Source: CAZCVI01 sp964502145
GTDB taxonomy: Bacteria > Acidobacteriota > Aminicenantia > UBA2199
DNA: 64,000 nucleotides
Reading direction: 5' to 3'
Assembly: GCA_964502145.1 (NCBI GenBank)
Contig: CAZCVI010000003.1
Location: 62,001 to 126,000, forward strand
Under the pieces are notes generated by a model. The model saw only the letters and a program-made list of their open reading frames with translations. It was not told where the DNA came from and searched no databases. The stretch's first letter is position 1. Each line of letters starts with the position of its first letter. Below, piece by piece: positions 35,776 through 44,189 of the stretch. The translations under genes were made by a program, and so were the position numbers.

Positions 35776-36300
35776 CACTACTTCAACAACTCTTTCTTCC
35801 TCAATAAACGATTGTAAGTAATGGCGAAACGGTGGGCTTCATCGCGGATTTGTTGGAGTAATTGCAAGGCTTTGGTTTTGTGGCTGAGAACCAGGGGTTC
35901 GTCAGCGCCGGGAACATAGATTTCTTCCAGTCTTTTGGCCAAAGAAATGGTAGGGATTTTGACGGATAATTTTTTTATTTCCGCGGTAGCAGCATTTAAT
36001 TGACCGATACCACCATCAATCAGAATCAAATCGGGCAGCTCACTGTTCTCACTTTTCAAGCGGGTGTAACGACGCGACACAACCTCGGCAATAGACATAA
36101 AATCATCGACCCCAGTGACAGATTGAATCTTATAACGCCGATAATTACTCTTGTCAGGCAAACCATTGCGAAACTGCACCATAGATGCAACGGTAGATGT
36201 GCCGGAAATATGGGAAATATCAAAACACTCGATAACAACAGGCAACTCTTGCATCTTTAATTTACTCTTTAAATCCTTCAATTTTTCCATATCCCCAAAG
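35776..36300. repeat. 525-bp direct repeat, left copy (3' end of uvrC)
   Basis: Aligns without gaps to 44190-44714. By manual count about 32 bases differ (about 94% identity). Both copies lie in the same orientation, so they form direct repeats flanking the island. Homology stops at 36300, where a Uma2 fragment begins. Confidence 0.93.
35778..36300 (-). pseudogene. uvrC: truncated uvrC, C-terminal fragment
   Basis: Encodes the last ~173 residues of UvrC, from FGDMEKLKDLKSKLKMQEL to LLRKKELLK and the same stop position. It contains the RNase H-like endonuclease region (ECFDISHISGTSTVASMV, LILIDGGIGQLNAA, RDEAHRFAITYNR). Over the shared part only one residue differs from the intact UvrC at 44.2-45.8 kb (Ser for Asn), while about thirty silent bases differ. 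A frame of ten extra codons upstream is antisense to the Uma2 fragment and has no start signal. It is probably not expressed; it is a displaced or captured 3' end. Confidence 0.9.
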
Positions 36301-36540
36301 CTGATTATTGAAATTCTCTCCCCGGCCACTTCGTAGAAAGATCGGATTACTAAATTTTATTTATATGAACGGTTCAAGGTCAAGGAGTTCTGGCTGGTTA
36401 ACTCCACTGATGAAAGCGTGGACGTCTTCCTTCTGGGTGCAAACAGCCAATACGGCAGGCCAGAATTTTACACTCAAAAAAAACCTCCCCTGTTCCATTC
36501 TACAAGGATTGCATATCAACCTAGCCAAAATATTTTGTGA
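36298..36540 (+). pseudogene. Uma2 family (DUF820, PD-(D/E)XK-like) gene fragment
   Basis: The frame PKLIIEILSPATS, stop, KDRITKFYLYERF..KEFWLVNS matches the conserved C-terminal half of Uma2 proteins (xxEILSPST..D...K...Y...GV.EYWiV). An in-frame TAG (36334-36336) interrupts it, and its 5' half is missing exactly where the uvrC homology begins. It ends at TGA 36538-36540. Uma2 genes are common multi-copy accessory genes. This is a remnant created or cut by the rearrangement. Confidence 0.75.
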
Positions 36541-36759
36541 AGATTAAATTGCCACTTTCCTACCTGCCCCCAAAAAAGAGTGAACAAAACCTTCTATATG
36601 AATATCCTTCTCAAGTAAAGGAGATTCAGGGAGCATAGGAATGCGTACTATAGCATGAATTCAGTAGAAGAATTAGTATTACGACATACCAGTGGAACAG
36701 AAAATAATTGCTAATGGGAACTATCGATTTCCCCAATTTAGGTTGAACCAATAGAGTTT
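36541..36759. other. short decayed stretch downstream of the ASCH gene
   Basis: On the minus strand a 37-codon frame ending at 36543 reads AIVRIPMLPESPLLEKD...GAGRKVAI and looks coding, but it is closed upstream by a stop. It could be the C-terminal remnant of a lost gene. I do not recognise it. Confidence 0.3.
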
Positions 36760-37179
36760 TTATTGTACCTCTTTTTGAACCATCCCTGCAATCTTTTCAG
36801 GAAGCGGAAAAAACATTGGACGACCTTTACAAGCCACCGGACGTCTTAATATTTGAATATTTTCCAATAGTATGCCGAATGAACCTGGTTCAATCGGAAG
36901 TGGCTGGTAATGTTTTTCCAATAAATCGAGAATATTTGATTCATCCATTTGGATAACGTCAGTGATTTCCGCCAGTGCCAATATTTTTCCACGAGGTAAT
37001 TCCCATGGGTTATGAAAGCCATAGAAGTAAGCGGCATTGAGATCAATCTTGGAGGGAGTGTGCAAGGCAATAATGCCGCGGCGCTTCACTTTCCAACTAC
37101 GAATCTCAATGGTTTTTATCCCGCGTACAATCATATCAATCCACGGCTGTTGAATACTTAATCCATATAAAGTTTCCAT
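36760..37179 (-). CDS. ASCH domain protein
   Basis: 139 residues from the ATG at 37179 (METLYGLSIQQPW), preceded by AAGGAAG at 5 nt. The ASCH fold, a PUA-like beta-barrel, is shown by LSIQQPWIDMIVRGIKTIEIRSW, KRRGIIALHT, ILALAEITDVI and SFGILLENI. ASCH proteins bind RNA or modified nucleosides, and one bacterial member is an amidohydrolase on N4-acetylcytidine. It is the last gene of the CHAT/QueC-like operon, 16 nt after the QueC-like gene. A nucleotide- or nucleoside-binding role beside a QueC-like enzyme is an attractive inference. Confidence 0.8.
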   Translation of the reverse strand: METLYGLSIQQPWIDMIVRGIKTIEIRSWKVKRRGIIALHTPSKIDLNAAYFYGFHNPWELPRGKILALAEITDVIQMDESNILDLLEKHYQPLPIEPGSFGILLENIQILRRPVACKGRPMFFPLPEKIAGMVQKEVQ

Positions 37180-37195
37180 AGAATCTTCCTTCTGA

Positions 37196-38587
37196 TTATT
37201 TTTTGCAGATATTTTCAATGAATTGACCCGCGAACCGCTGATATATCTCAAAAACATCCTTAACCTCTTGAGTGATCGTATTCATATGAAGAGGCAGCAA
37301 ACTTAACTCAGGCATATATAAAGATACAAAACCTCGTACATCTAAACCTTTTATTTTTTCACAAAATTGGTAGAGGTTTTTAACGTTATCGGCGACAACA
37401 AGATAGAGTGGGGCATGGCTGTATTTTTCATCACCTTTAAAAGTGGCGCAAGCATCGAATGCATAATGATCATCATCTTCCCGGATGCCAGCACTTTTCA
37501 TCGCCGTCCGGCGCACCAAGCAAGGAAAGCATAAACCACACTCCCTGGCTTTTTTAAATGGTTTTTCGCCTTTCATTGACCATGATCTCAATAATGCCAC
37601 CTGCTGCCTGGAGTATTCACAACTGGTCGTCTCTTTAGCAAGGTTTTCGCAGGAACGAAGAACATCTAGTTCATCACCTTTTGTTTTACCTATAAATGGA
37701 TTATGAACCTCGACTTTTTGCAAGTCCGAAGACGAAGTAAATTGGTGGTTCCATAATTTTTGAAAAAGCACTTCAAAAAGTCTCAATGTTTCCGGGTGGG
37801 CATGACGACTGATCTGGGGACCGCTTATATGTGGACGAACAGGTAAATTTATTGCCAGTACACCATTTTCGTTCAAGTTAATTCTAGGTATTTTGAGTTC
37901 CAACGCCACGGCTCCAGCCATTGAAAGATACAGAAAGGGTCTGGTCCTGCGAGTCCGTTCAGGAAACATATTTCGCTTACCATGCGAATCTTTATCGCTA
38001 AGGGTAAATCTAAAATTTACATAATGAGTATCAATTGTGGTGACTTCAAATTTTTTCTTGAGTTCGATTATTTTCCTTTTAACAGATTGATAACCTGGAG
38101 GTGAGTGAGACACAAATACCGGAGTTTGTCCATCTTTTAATGCTGTTATGGCGCCACATAATGAATCGAGGCCATCGGAAAAAAGATTGACTGAAGGATT
38201 CTTCAGGTTCAACTGGTTAGTTTGGGAAGTTGAATGAACCTGGGTTTCATTATCTAGTTCAACAAATTCAAATTTCCAATGGTCTTGAGAAACAAAATTT
38301 GCCAATGCTGCTGTATCGTCAGCCAAAGCCTTCCATATATTGGATTCTTCCACAGGAACACGGACTGTAAGTTGCCGGGTTTGCCTTCCTAGTTTTGTTC
38401 CTCTGCGAAATGCCCTGTCCGCGATAAAAGTAGCCTGACCTATTCGAAAAAGATCACGTGCTAGGGACTGATGGAATGTATCACCAAAGGAAGAGTGAAT
38501 GGATGAACTGTAATTCCCCTTCCCCCCTATTTTTTCCAATACATTTAAATCGTCATACCCTTTACATTTAATTGTAATTTGATTCAT
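37196..38587 (-). CDS. QueC-like ATP-pyrophosphatase (QatC/Cap9-type)
   Basis: 463 residues from the ATG at 38587, with GAGGGG 7 nt upstream. The PP-loop reads FSDGLDS (136-142), matching SGGxDS of QueC-type enzymes. The C-terminal zinc-binding cysteines lie in CGLCFPCLVRR, with one more Cys about 35 residues before. The N-terminal block LARDLFRIGQATFIADRAF, followed by TVRVPVEESNIW, is the extra domain of the defence-associated QueC-like group (QatC of QatABCD, Cap9 of type IV CBASS), not of housekeeping QueC. In those systems the enzyme is linked to 7-deazaguanine-type conjugation. No other queuosine genes are nearby, so a housekeeping role is unlikely. Confidence 0.85.
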   Translation of the reverse strand: MNQITIKCKGYDDLNVLEKIGGKGNYSSSIHSSFGDTFHQSLARDLFRIGQATFIADRAFRRGTKLGRQTRQLTVRVPVEESNIWKALADDTAALANFVSQDHWKFEFVELDNETQVHSTSQTNQLNLKNPSVNLFSDGLDSLCGAITALKDGQTPVFVSHSPPGYQSVKRKIIELKKKFEVTTIDTHYVNFRFTLSDKDSHGKRNMFPERTRRTRPFLYLSMAGAVALELKIPRINLNENGVLAINLPVRPHISGPQISRHAHPETLRLFEVLFQKLWNHQFTSSSDLQKVEVHNPFIGKTKGDELDVLRSCENLAKETTSCEYSRQQVALLRSWSMKGEKPFKKARECGLCFPCLVRRTAMKSAGIREDDDHYAFDACATFKGDEKYSHAPLYLVVADNVKNLYQFCEKIKGLDVRGFVSLYMPELSLLPLHMNTITQEVKDVFEIYQRFAGQFIENICKK

Positions 38588-38601
38588 TGGACATCCCCTC
38601 A

Positions 38602-39288
38602 TCAAAGAAATAAACTAAATGTTTTCTGGAGAGCCTTCAGGACCGATGATGCATTTATCACCTCATTTTCACTTCCTGAAACTTGTTGAATGACATAACC
38701 AGCTATCGCTTGGGAATCATTATCTCTAAGGCTGAATACAGTTTTGGGTGGGACACTGGTTTCCAAATGGGCGGCGGAAAAGTAGTATTGAAGAATGTTT
38801 GCCGTATAATTTTTGATAAACGTGCGAAACAACTCTTCAATCTCCGTTTCCGCAAGACGTATGAGGCATATTTCTAGAGACGGGCCTTCAAAGTTATCCA
38901 CCTGATCTTTCGACCTGTTGGGTTTGATGATATCAGCCAGGGAATCAGCAAATCCCTGGAGCACATGCCGGTCAAAATCATTTACTACCTGAATCTCTTT
39001 TGATATTTTCCCGGAATTGATTTGCTTATCCGTTTGAGTACGAATATGCTTCAAAATAACCCCAGCAAATTCCAAGAAATGTCTCGGTGTTGATTGAATG
39101 CCTAAGGCTTCAAGTTTATTTTCAATCGATCGATCACGGCATTTTACCACCAACTGTTCCCCAAAATTCAATGAAGCGATCAGTATCGGATTATTAGCGA
39201 TTGCTTGATGTTCATCATTTTCACAAGCAATGCGCAGGAGTTCGACCGCTCCTTTTGACAATTCATAATTATTATTTCCATTCTCCAT
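38602..39288 (-). CDS. uncharacterised protein of the CHAT/QueC-like operon (possible QatB-like part)
   Basis: 228 residues, with GGAAGGA just before the ATG, 14 nt upstream of the QueC-like gene and 19 nt downstream of the 54-residue gene. Mostly helical by composition, with no catalytic motif I can see. LAETEIEELFRTFIKNYTAN and the following segment resemble, loosely and from recall, the helical C-terminal part of QatB proteins. If so, the 54-residue protein could be the split-off N-terminus. It is otherwise unrecognised. Confidence 0.75.
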   Translation of the reverse strand: MENGNNNYELSKGAVELLRIACENDEHQAIANNPILIASLNFGEQLVVKCRDRSIENKLEALGIQSTPRHFLEFAGVILKHIRTQTDKQINSGKISKEIQVVNDFDRHVLQGFADSLADIIKPNRSKDQVDNFEGPSLEICLIRLAETEIEELFRTFIKNYTANILQYYFSAAHLETSVPPKTVFSLRDNDSQAIAGYVIQQVSGSENEVINASSVLKALQKTFSLFL

Positions 39289-39307
39289 TTTTCCTTCCCC
39301 CCATGAA

Positions 39308-39472
39308 TTATTTTTTGGGCTCCAATTTCTTTCTCTTCTTCTTCTTGGGCGAAAACAGTAGTTTCAGTGAAGAAAGTTCTACCTTTTCTCCACTTTTTCC
39401 TTCACCGAAACTTTCTACCACACGAGCTTTCTGGCTCGGTGTTATACTTGAACTACCTCTTTGACTTCCCAT
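39308..39472 (-). CDS. 54-residue basic protein beginning Met-Gly-Ser
   Basis: ATG at 39472, inside the last codons of the CHAT gene (20-nt overlap), with a near-perfect GGGAGGTG Shine-Dalgarno 6 nt upstream; stop TAA at 39308. The sequence starts MGSQRGSSSITPSQKAR and ends in a lysine-rich tail (SPKKKKRKKLEPKK). The Ser/Gly-rich N-terminus with Gly at position 2 resembles the N-termini of QatB-type partners of QueC-like enzymes, as I recall them (MGTS...). It may be the protein that the QueC-like enzyme modifies. It is too short for automatic gene calling but has better translation signals than its neighbours. Confidence 0.75.
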   Translation of the reverse strand: MGSQRGSSSITPSQKARVVESFGEGKSGEKVELSSLKLLFSPKKKKRKKLEPKK

Positions 39473-42400
39473 TTAATTCACCTCCCTCATTTTCATAAAA
39501 TTCTTTTAATTTTTCCAATAACTCATTGATTAAAAAATTTGACGGGCCCAACCATTTGTCAACCAGTTCTTTATATCCAATGTTATCGACCCTTATATCC
39601 AAAAGTCTATTTGAATTGACTAACTCCTGGATATAATTACAAAGGATTTTTGCCGCCTTGCGTGCATCCGCTCGTTCTTCAGGATGCAATGTTTTATGTA
39701 ATGCGGTTTCCCACGCGTCCCTAAGAATGTCAATAGCTATTCCCGGTGGGTGGAGTTTTCTTGCCACTTCCGCTTGAAGCAAAAGCATATCCCTCAATAC
39801 CCGTGTTGACCAAGCATCATCCATAAATTCCCTGAGATAACCCAATGCATAGTCCAATTGGTTCATGGCTTCAATATCCTCCATTTTATTGAGATGTCGC
39901 CATTTTACTTCAACCAGATGGCATTGAGCAATCAATTGTAATCTCAAATCACCGGCTATTTTTGCTTGCTGGTAAGCAGTTTCATATGCTTCCCAGGCAC
40001 ATATAACATTTTCCTCTCTTTCTTTTTCATCTTTGGTTGGCATGTGAAGAAAACATCGCGCCATCCTATAGTTGCAAATCGCCCTATCGCCAGGGTTAGA
40101 ATCTGCCATAAAAAATCTGTCAACCTTAGCCAGTATGGCCAGCATCGTCTCCCATTCCTTCCTATTTTTTGTCTTATCTATCAGCATATCGACGAGTTCA
40201 CTCTCCACAACTTTCATCATATATAGCAGATTCGGACCAAGTGAATCGTAAATTTTAATGGCATTGTTCAGATCATCTAACGCACCGTCGAGATCATGTT
40301 CCCACCATCTTCGAAAAATCGCCCGGTTATAAAAGACCAACGCTTTCTTTTCCGGATATTCCTCAAAATCTGGATCATTATTAGTTACTTTCGCATTTTC
40401 GATTAAATCAATAGCTTCTATGTAATTGGAATGTATGCACGAAGCCTTTTTCAACGAACCAGAATCTTTGATCAATGACGCTTCTTGGATCAATATATCT
40501 ATTCTATCGAGTATTGTTGGCTCCAAAATTATGGCTTTATTTAAAGAACTATTGGCTGACGTCTGCATTCCAAGAATATGAGCGGTTTTAGCAAATTTTA
40601 TCCATTGATGAGCCTCCGATTTCTCCCCAAATTTTTCAAGGAACCGCTCCCAAAATTTATATGCGTCATGCCATCTACCGTTTCGAAACAACCATTTATG
40701 AAGCAGTAAAGCCATTCCTAAAGCTTCATAGAAATATCCGTATTTTATAAAAATTTCATGTATTTCGTGAAGAAAATTGACCCCTCCTTGTTTACTTGCC
40801 AATTCGATTAGATTTCTTTCCAAATCGGCGTTTTGGTCGGGTTTCATCCGGTCAATGAAATGATCAGCCATAAATTTTACAATATCGTTCATTTCCTTCT
40901 GGTAAAATTTTTGTAATACCTGCACTATGAATCCGGGCAACCGCAACCAACACTGGGATTTGTCGTATCTGTACTCGACAACTAGCAGCGAATCTATAAA
41001 TCTCAGTTTTTTAAGCTCCGGCCAATCCAGCACATATCCATCTGCCAATTCTTTATTTAAACCATTGGGAAAGAGGGCCATTAAACAAACAGTATTCAAC
41101 AGTTCACAGATTTCCGATTTCTCTACTCTATGGATCAGCATATCCTTGTATATCAAGTCTATTTGTTGTGAGGTAAAATTCACAACTCCTGCGAGTGAAG
41201 GAGAGATACGAATTTCATTCAAAAGCAAAAGAATACCACCTGTTTTTATATACAAAGATGCGGCATCATGATTGGGAAGATGACTGTTGACATAATCCTG
41301 GGTCTCATTTTCATCTAATTTTTTCACCTCTACAACATATGCCTCATTAATGGCAACTTGGGAAGAAATGATAGTGCTCTTTATATCGGAGACAATGATT
41401 AACAATGATTTTCGAAGTGTTTTAGCCACTTCCACAAAAGTCCCCAGCGATTCCAATTGTTCCACTGATAAGTTGTCGAAAACCAAAACCATCCTGTTCT
41501 TTTCAATGTATCGAACAAGGATTTCTATCGTTCCGTCTTTACTATCAGAATTGATAGTCTGTGGCCAGATAAAAATATCGGAATTGATATCGTCTGGTAA
41601 TATTTCTTTGGAATTCTGCTTAAAAATGTCGAGCAAATCCTTAATACTATCAGTCCACGTATGATGGCGGTCAAAATCAACATAAAGAATTGGACGAAAC
41701 GATGTATGATTGTCTTCAATTGCCTTATCGATAGCTTGACAGCATGTGTACCTGACAAGAGACGTTTTACCGCTTCCCAGACCGCCGAAAATCAACCTTA
41801 CCCCTATTTGCCCATTTTCAAAAAACGTTTTAAGTTTCTTTTCCAGTGTAGCCCTGGTAAAATAGTATTCCGGCGCTCCCCTCGAAATTCCTCGCTGCAT
41901 TGCTCGCAGTAAAAGAGTGTAATTTTCAATATAATCTGATAGTATCGAAAGTTTTTCCGGTGCGTCTTCAGTTAAAAATAAAGCGGGACATGACCAATCC
42001 AGGCATTCCTGGGTCGCACCTTTACCTACCATTTGTTCGCGGCCATGTGCCACGGCCCTTGAAATAGATGCATTCTTGAAAAAATATTCAAGCAAAGTCC
42101 TGATAAACCGAACCGCACTTTCTACTCTTACCTTGCCCTGCATGGCAATTACGGCGGGGATACCACACTGTAGAAAAGCAAGCGCACCTGAGTTCGCAGC
42201 CAGTTTGTTGTCAAGAAATACCTGGTCACAAGCTATAAGCAAAACCCCCAGGGTTTTGCCATGTCTTTCCAGTGCTTTCGATATCATACTGACATCAATC
42301 CATTCTTCGAAACACAACTGAGGAGTTCCATGTTCCGTTCGCCCATGACAAATAATGATTAGCAGGTGAGGTGGAACTTGATCAATTTCGGCAATCAAGG

Positions 42401-43058
42401 TACTGAATGCTGGTGAGTACGAATCATTCATTCCGATGACACTTTTGAATGTAAGGATGCCTGACATTTCCCCAAGTATTCTTTTTAGGCTGGTATTAAA
42501 TCTACCAGCATCAATAGGTTCATCCTTAGGCTCATATATACAATAAATCACATGAAAGCGTTCCTTTTTATCCAATTTCAATTTTGATGTTTTTTGTTCA
42601 ATGACTCTTGCTAAGGGTAACGAGGCAAATGTTTGATCAAAAAGGTCCGAATGTGAGCTCTTCCCGGAAGATTTGGACGTTAATTCCCAGGGGATGTTTA
42701 ACAGTAAATCACGGCAATCATCATCCGCTTTAATGAAAATTTCTGACATTTGAGAAGAAATGTCCTCAAAATTGGCGCCCATCTGGCTTCCGACAAACAA
42801 AAAATCATGAAGAGAAACACTGATTTCGTGATGAAAACTGGTAGTGCATGGATCTTTCCGATATTTTTTAAAGTATTTCAGAACATTATTCCGAGACAGT
42901 TTCCATTTCCAAGTTGTCTTTACTGCCTCTTGAATATTACCATCAATCAAGTTTTCTAATTTAAATCCTTCAATCTCAGGGGTTATTGCATAACTGTTGG
43001 ACGAAAGGATTCGTTTCAACAATGCTTTTCGATTAATCCTGAAAGTGATACGTTTCAT
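39453..43058 (-). CDS. CHAT protease - STAND NTPase - TPR protein
   Basis: 1201 residues. The N-terminal ~90 residues are not recognised. The CHAT (caspase-like) peptidase domain (about 110-365) includes LLLNIPWELTS, catalytic His238 in ICHGRTE and catalytic Cys277 in LIACDQV. A STAND-type NTPase follows with Walker A GGLGSGKTS (425-433) and Walker B MVLVFDNLS (about 515-523). The C-terminal third (about 780-1180) is an array of TPR-like helical repeats (AIFRRWWEHDLDGALDDLNN and others). Such proteins sense a trigger through the repeats, oligomerise through the NTPase and release protease activity. AGAGG precedes the ATG. It follows the three-TM gene by 8 nt and is the central gene of the operon. 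Confidence 0.9.
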   Translation of the reverse strand: MKRITFRINRKALLKRILSSNSYAITPEIEGFKLENLIDGNIQEAVKTTWKWKLSRNNVLKYFKKYRKDPCTTSFHHEISVSLHDFLFVGSQMGANFEDISSQMSEIFIKADDDCRDLLLNIPWELTSKSSGKSSHSDLFDQTFASLPLARVIEQKTSKLKLDKKERFHVIYCIYEPKDEPIDAGRFNTSLKRILGEMSGILTFKSVIGMNDSYSPAFSTLIAEIDQVPPHLLIIICHGRTEHGTPQLCFEEWIDVSMISKALERHGKTLGVLLIACDQVFLDNKLAANSGALAFLQCGIPAVIAMQGKVRVESAVRFIRTLLEYFFKNASISRAVAHGREQMVGKGATQECLDWSCPALFLTEDAPEKLSILSDYIENYTLLLRAMQRGISRGAPEYYFTRATLEKKLKTFFENGQIGVRLIFGGLGSGKTSLVRYTCCQAIDKAIEDNHTSFRPILYVDFDRHHTWTDSIKDLLDIFKQNSKEILPDDINSDIFIWPQTINSDSKDGTIEILVRYIEKNRMVLVFDNLSVEQLESLGTFVEVAKTLRKSLLIIVSDIKSTIISSQVAINEAYVVEVKKLDENETQDYVNSHLPNHDAASLYIKTGGILLLLNEIRISPSLAGVVNFTSQQIDLIYKDMLIHRVEKSEICELLNTVCLMALFPNGLNKELADGYVLDWPELKKLRFIDSLLVVEYRYDKSQCWLRLPGFIVQVLQKFYQKEMNDIVKFMADHFIDRMKPDQNADLERNLIELASKQGGVNFLHEIHEIFIKYGYFYEALGMALLLHKWLFRNGRWHDAYKFWERFLEKFGEKSEAHQWIKFAKTAHILGMQTSANSSLNKAIILEPTILDRIDILIQEASLIKDSGSLKKASCIHSNYIEAIDLIENAKVTNNDPDFEEYPEKKALVFYNRAIFRRWWEHDLDGALDDLNNAIKIYDSLGPNLLYMMKVVESELVDMLIDKTKNRKEWETMLAILAKVDRFFMADSNPGDRAICNYRMARCFLHMPTKDEKEREENVICAWEAYETAYQQAKIAGDLRLQLIAQCHLVEVKWRHLNKMEDIEAMNQLDYALGYLREFMDDAWSTRVLRDMLLLQAEVARKLHPPGIAIDILRDAWETALHKTLHPEERADARKAAKILCNYIQELVNSNRLLDIRVDNIGYKELVDKWLGPSNFLINELLEKLKEFYENEGGELNGKSKR

Positions 43059-43066
43059 ATAGCCCT

Positions 43067-43558
43067 CTATGACCCAGCCAATATCTTGGAGCCACCTTTA
43101 ATAACGGATTGCCAAAAAAATCCGTATTGAAAGGAAACAAATAGAATGAGGAATGCTGCTTCATTATTATATAATTTAATAGAAAAATAAAGTTGCTGGT
43201 AGGTTAATCCACATATGACAAGAGAGAGAATACCAATCACCAAGAACTCATTCCAAGAGATATTAAGGTTTACTTTTGGCTGCAATTTTTTTTCGTTGCT
43301 GTTTTTGTTTTGCATATCGATGTTTTGAGTTACATTATCAGTATTATTAATTTTCTGGATGGCTGCCAGTTCGGAATTAACCGATGAATCTAAGCCGGTA
43401 ACCAAAAAACTGGTAATAATACCTAATATTACTCCAAGCAATGAGAATATAATACGTTGGGCAGAAACTTTCCCAGGCGTAGATTTCCTTAACCTTGTTT
43501 TTTTACTCCCCAATAGTTGTTCCGGGGTTCGCATTAATAAATAATCGACAACTTTCAT
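43067..43558 (-). CDS. three-TM membrane protein, first gene of the CHAT operon
   Basis: 163 residues, with AGGAGG 10 nt upstream. A basic cytoplasmic N-terminus (LLGSKKTRLRKSTPGKV) precedes three hydrophobic helices (about 36-56, 103-126, 133-153), with a polar N/Q-rich loop between the first two. The family is not recognised. It ends 8 nt before the CHAT gene, so it is probably a membrane anchor or effector of the same system; an effector that disrupts the membrane is one possibility (inference). Confidence 0.75.
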   Translation of the reverse strand: MKVVDYLLMRTPEQLLGSKKTRLRKSTPGKVSAQRIIFSLLGVILGIITSFLVTGLDSSVNSELAAIQKINNTDNVTQNIDMQNKNSNEKKLQPKVNLNISWNEFLVIGILSLVICGLTYQQLYFSIKLYNNEAAFLILFVSFQYGFFWQSVIKGGSKILAGS

Positions 43559-43736
43559 TTTACAGTATCCTCCTGTTTTTTTAAATATTAATAATATCAG
43601 CAGTTTTGATCTGTTATTGTCTGGATTAAAAAAATTTCAAACCTTCGTCTTGAGGATTCTAAATATTTTTTAATTATCCCTCTCTCTTCCACTAGCCAAA
43701 ATTTTTGCATTATATTCATTTTCGCCACCGGATTTA

Positions 43737-43764
43737 ATTTTATCATAACAGAAATAAAAAGCAA
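43737..43764 (-). promoter_or_regulatory. possible promoter of the CHAT/QueC-like operon
   Basis: On the minus strand: TTGCTT (43764-43759), 16-nt spacer, TAAAAT (43742-43737). It would give a leader of about 170 nt before the first gene. A short 72-codon frame overlaps this region but lacks support. Confidence 0.35.
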
Positions 43765-43819
43765 GTCCATTTTGAACTGTCGTCCCTCCTTTTTTTTTCC
43801 TATAGCTCGATTCATCTAA

Positions 43820-44189
43820 GACTGGTGTGCATTTGAGGGTGCAAAGAATTTTTTTTATTTTTTTAAATTTCTACTTCAGTTTCATTCTCCACCTGAACCA
43901 AGATATTTTTCCAGCATCTTTAAATAACTATTGAACTCCCTTCAACAACCGATAATAAATTAATTCGGGTTGATATTTGGGTTTGTTCTTTTCCATTTTC
44001 AGTTTAGGTACTTCATTGATTTTGGTCAACTTCGGACAATTATTTGTCTTCAAATTATATTGAAAAATAGGACGCTTTCAATGAATTGAGGTTTTATTAA
44101 GCCCTGTTTTTCCAAAATGCCAAATATCTTACGAATTACAATGCCCCACTGCTCAATAAAATTGATTTGCCTGAAAAAACGGGCCAAAG
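43820..44189 (-). other. degenerate coding-like stretch next to uvrC
   Basis: Two partial minus-strand frames lie end to end in different phases: one reads IEQWGIVIRKIFGILEKQGLIKP (about 44160-44060), the next PKLTKINEVPKLKMEKNKP (about 44035-43970), each closed by stops. They look like a frameshifted gene remnant. I cannot assign a family, and no full gene is supported here. Confidence 0.3.

Larger units (their letters stand above)
36301..44189. mobile_element. 7.9-kb genomic island between uvrC 3'-end repeats
   Basis: The segment lies between the two uvrC 3'-end copies and carries the Uma2 remnant, the six-gene CHAT/QueC-like operon and decayed sequence. The island appears more A/T-rich than the flanking housekeeping genes by eye. 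The arrangement, an intact target gene plus a displaced 3' fragment on the far side of foreign DNA, is what integration at a gene's 3' end produces. However, no integrase or transposase gene is visible, so homologous or illegitimate recombination is equally possible. Confidence 0.6.

Noticed and set aside
37196..38587. Housekeeping queC (queuosine synthesis)
   Set aside because: The N-terminal extension, SDGLDS variant and genomic context differ; no queD, queE or queF is near.
43597..43815. 72-codon gene upstream of the three-TM protein
   Set aside because: No family, overlaps the likely promoter of the CHAT operon, and the composition is not convincing.
36301..44189. Integrase or transposase within the island
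   Set aside because: I looked for tyrosine/serine recombinase and DDE motifs in all called genes and found none, so the mode of entry stays open.
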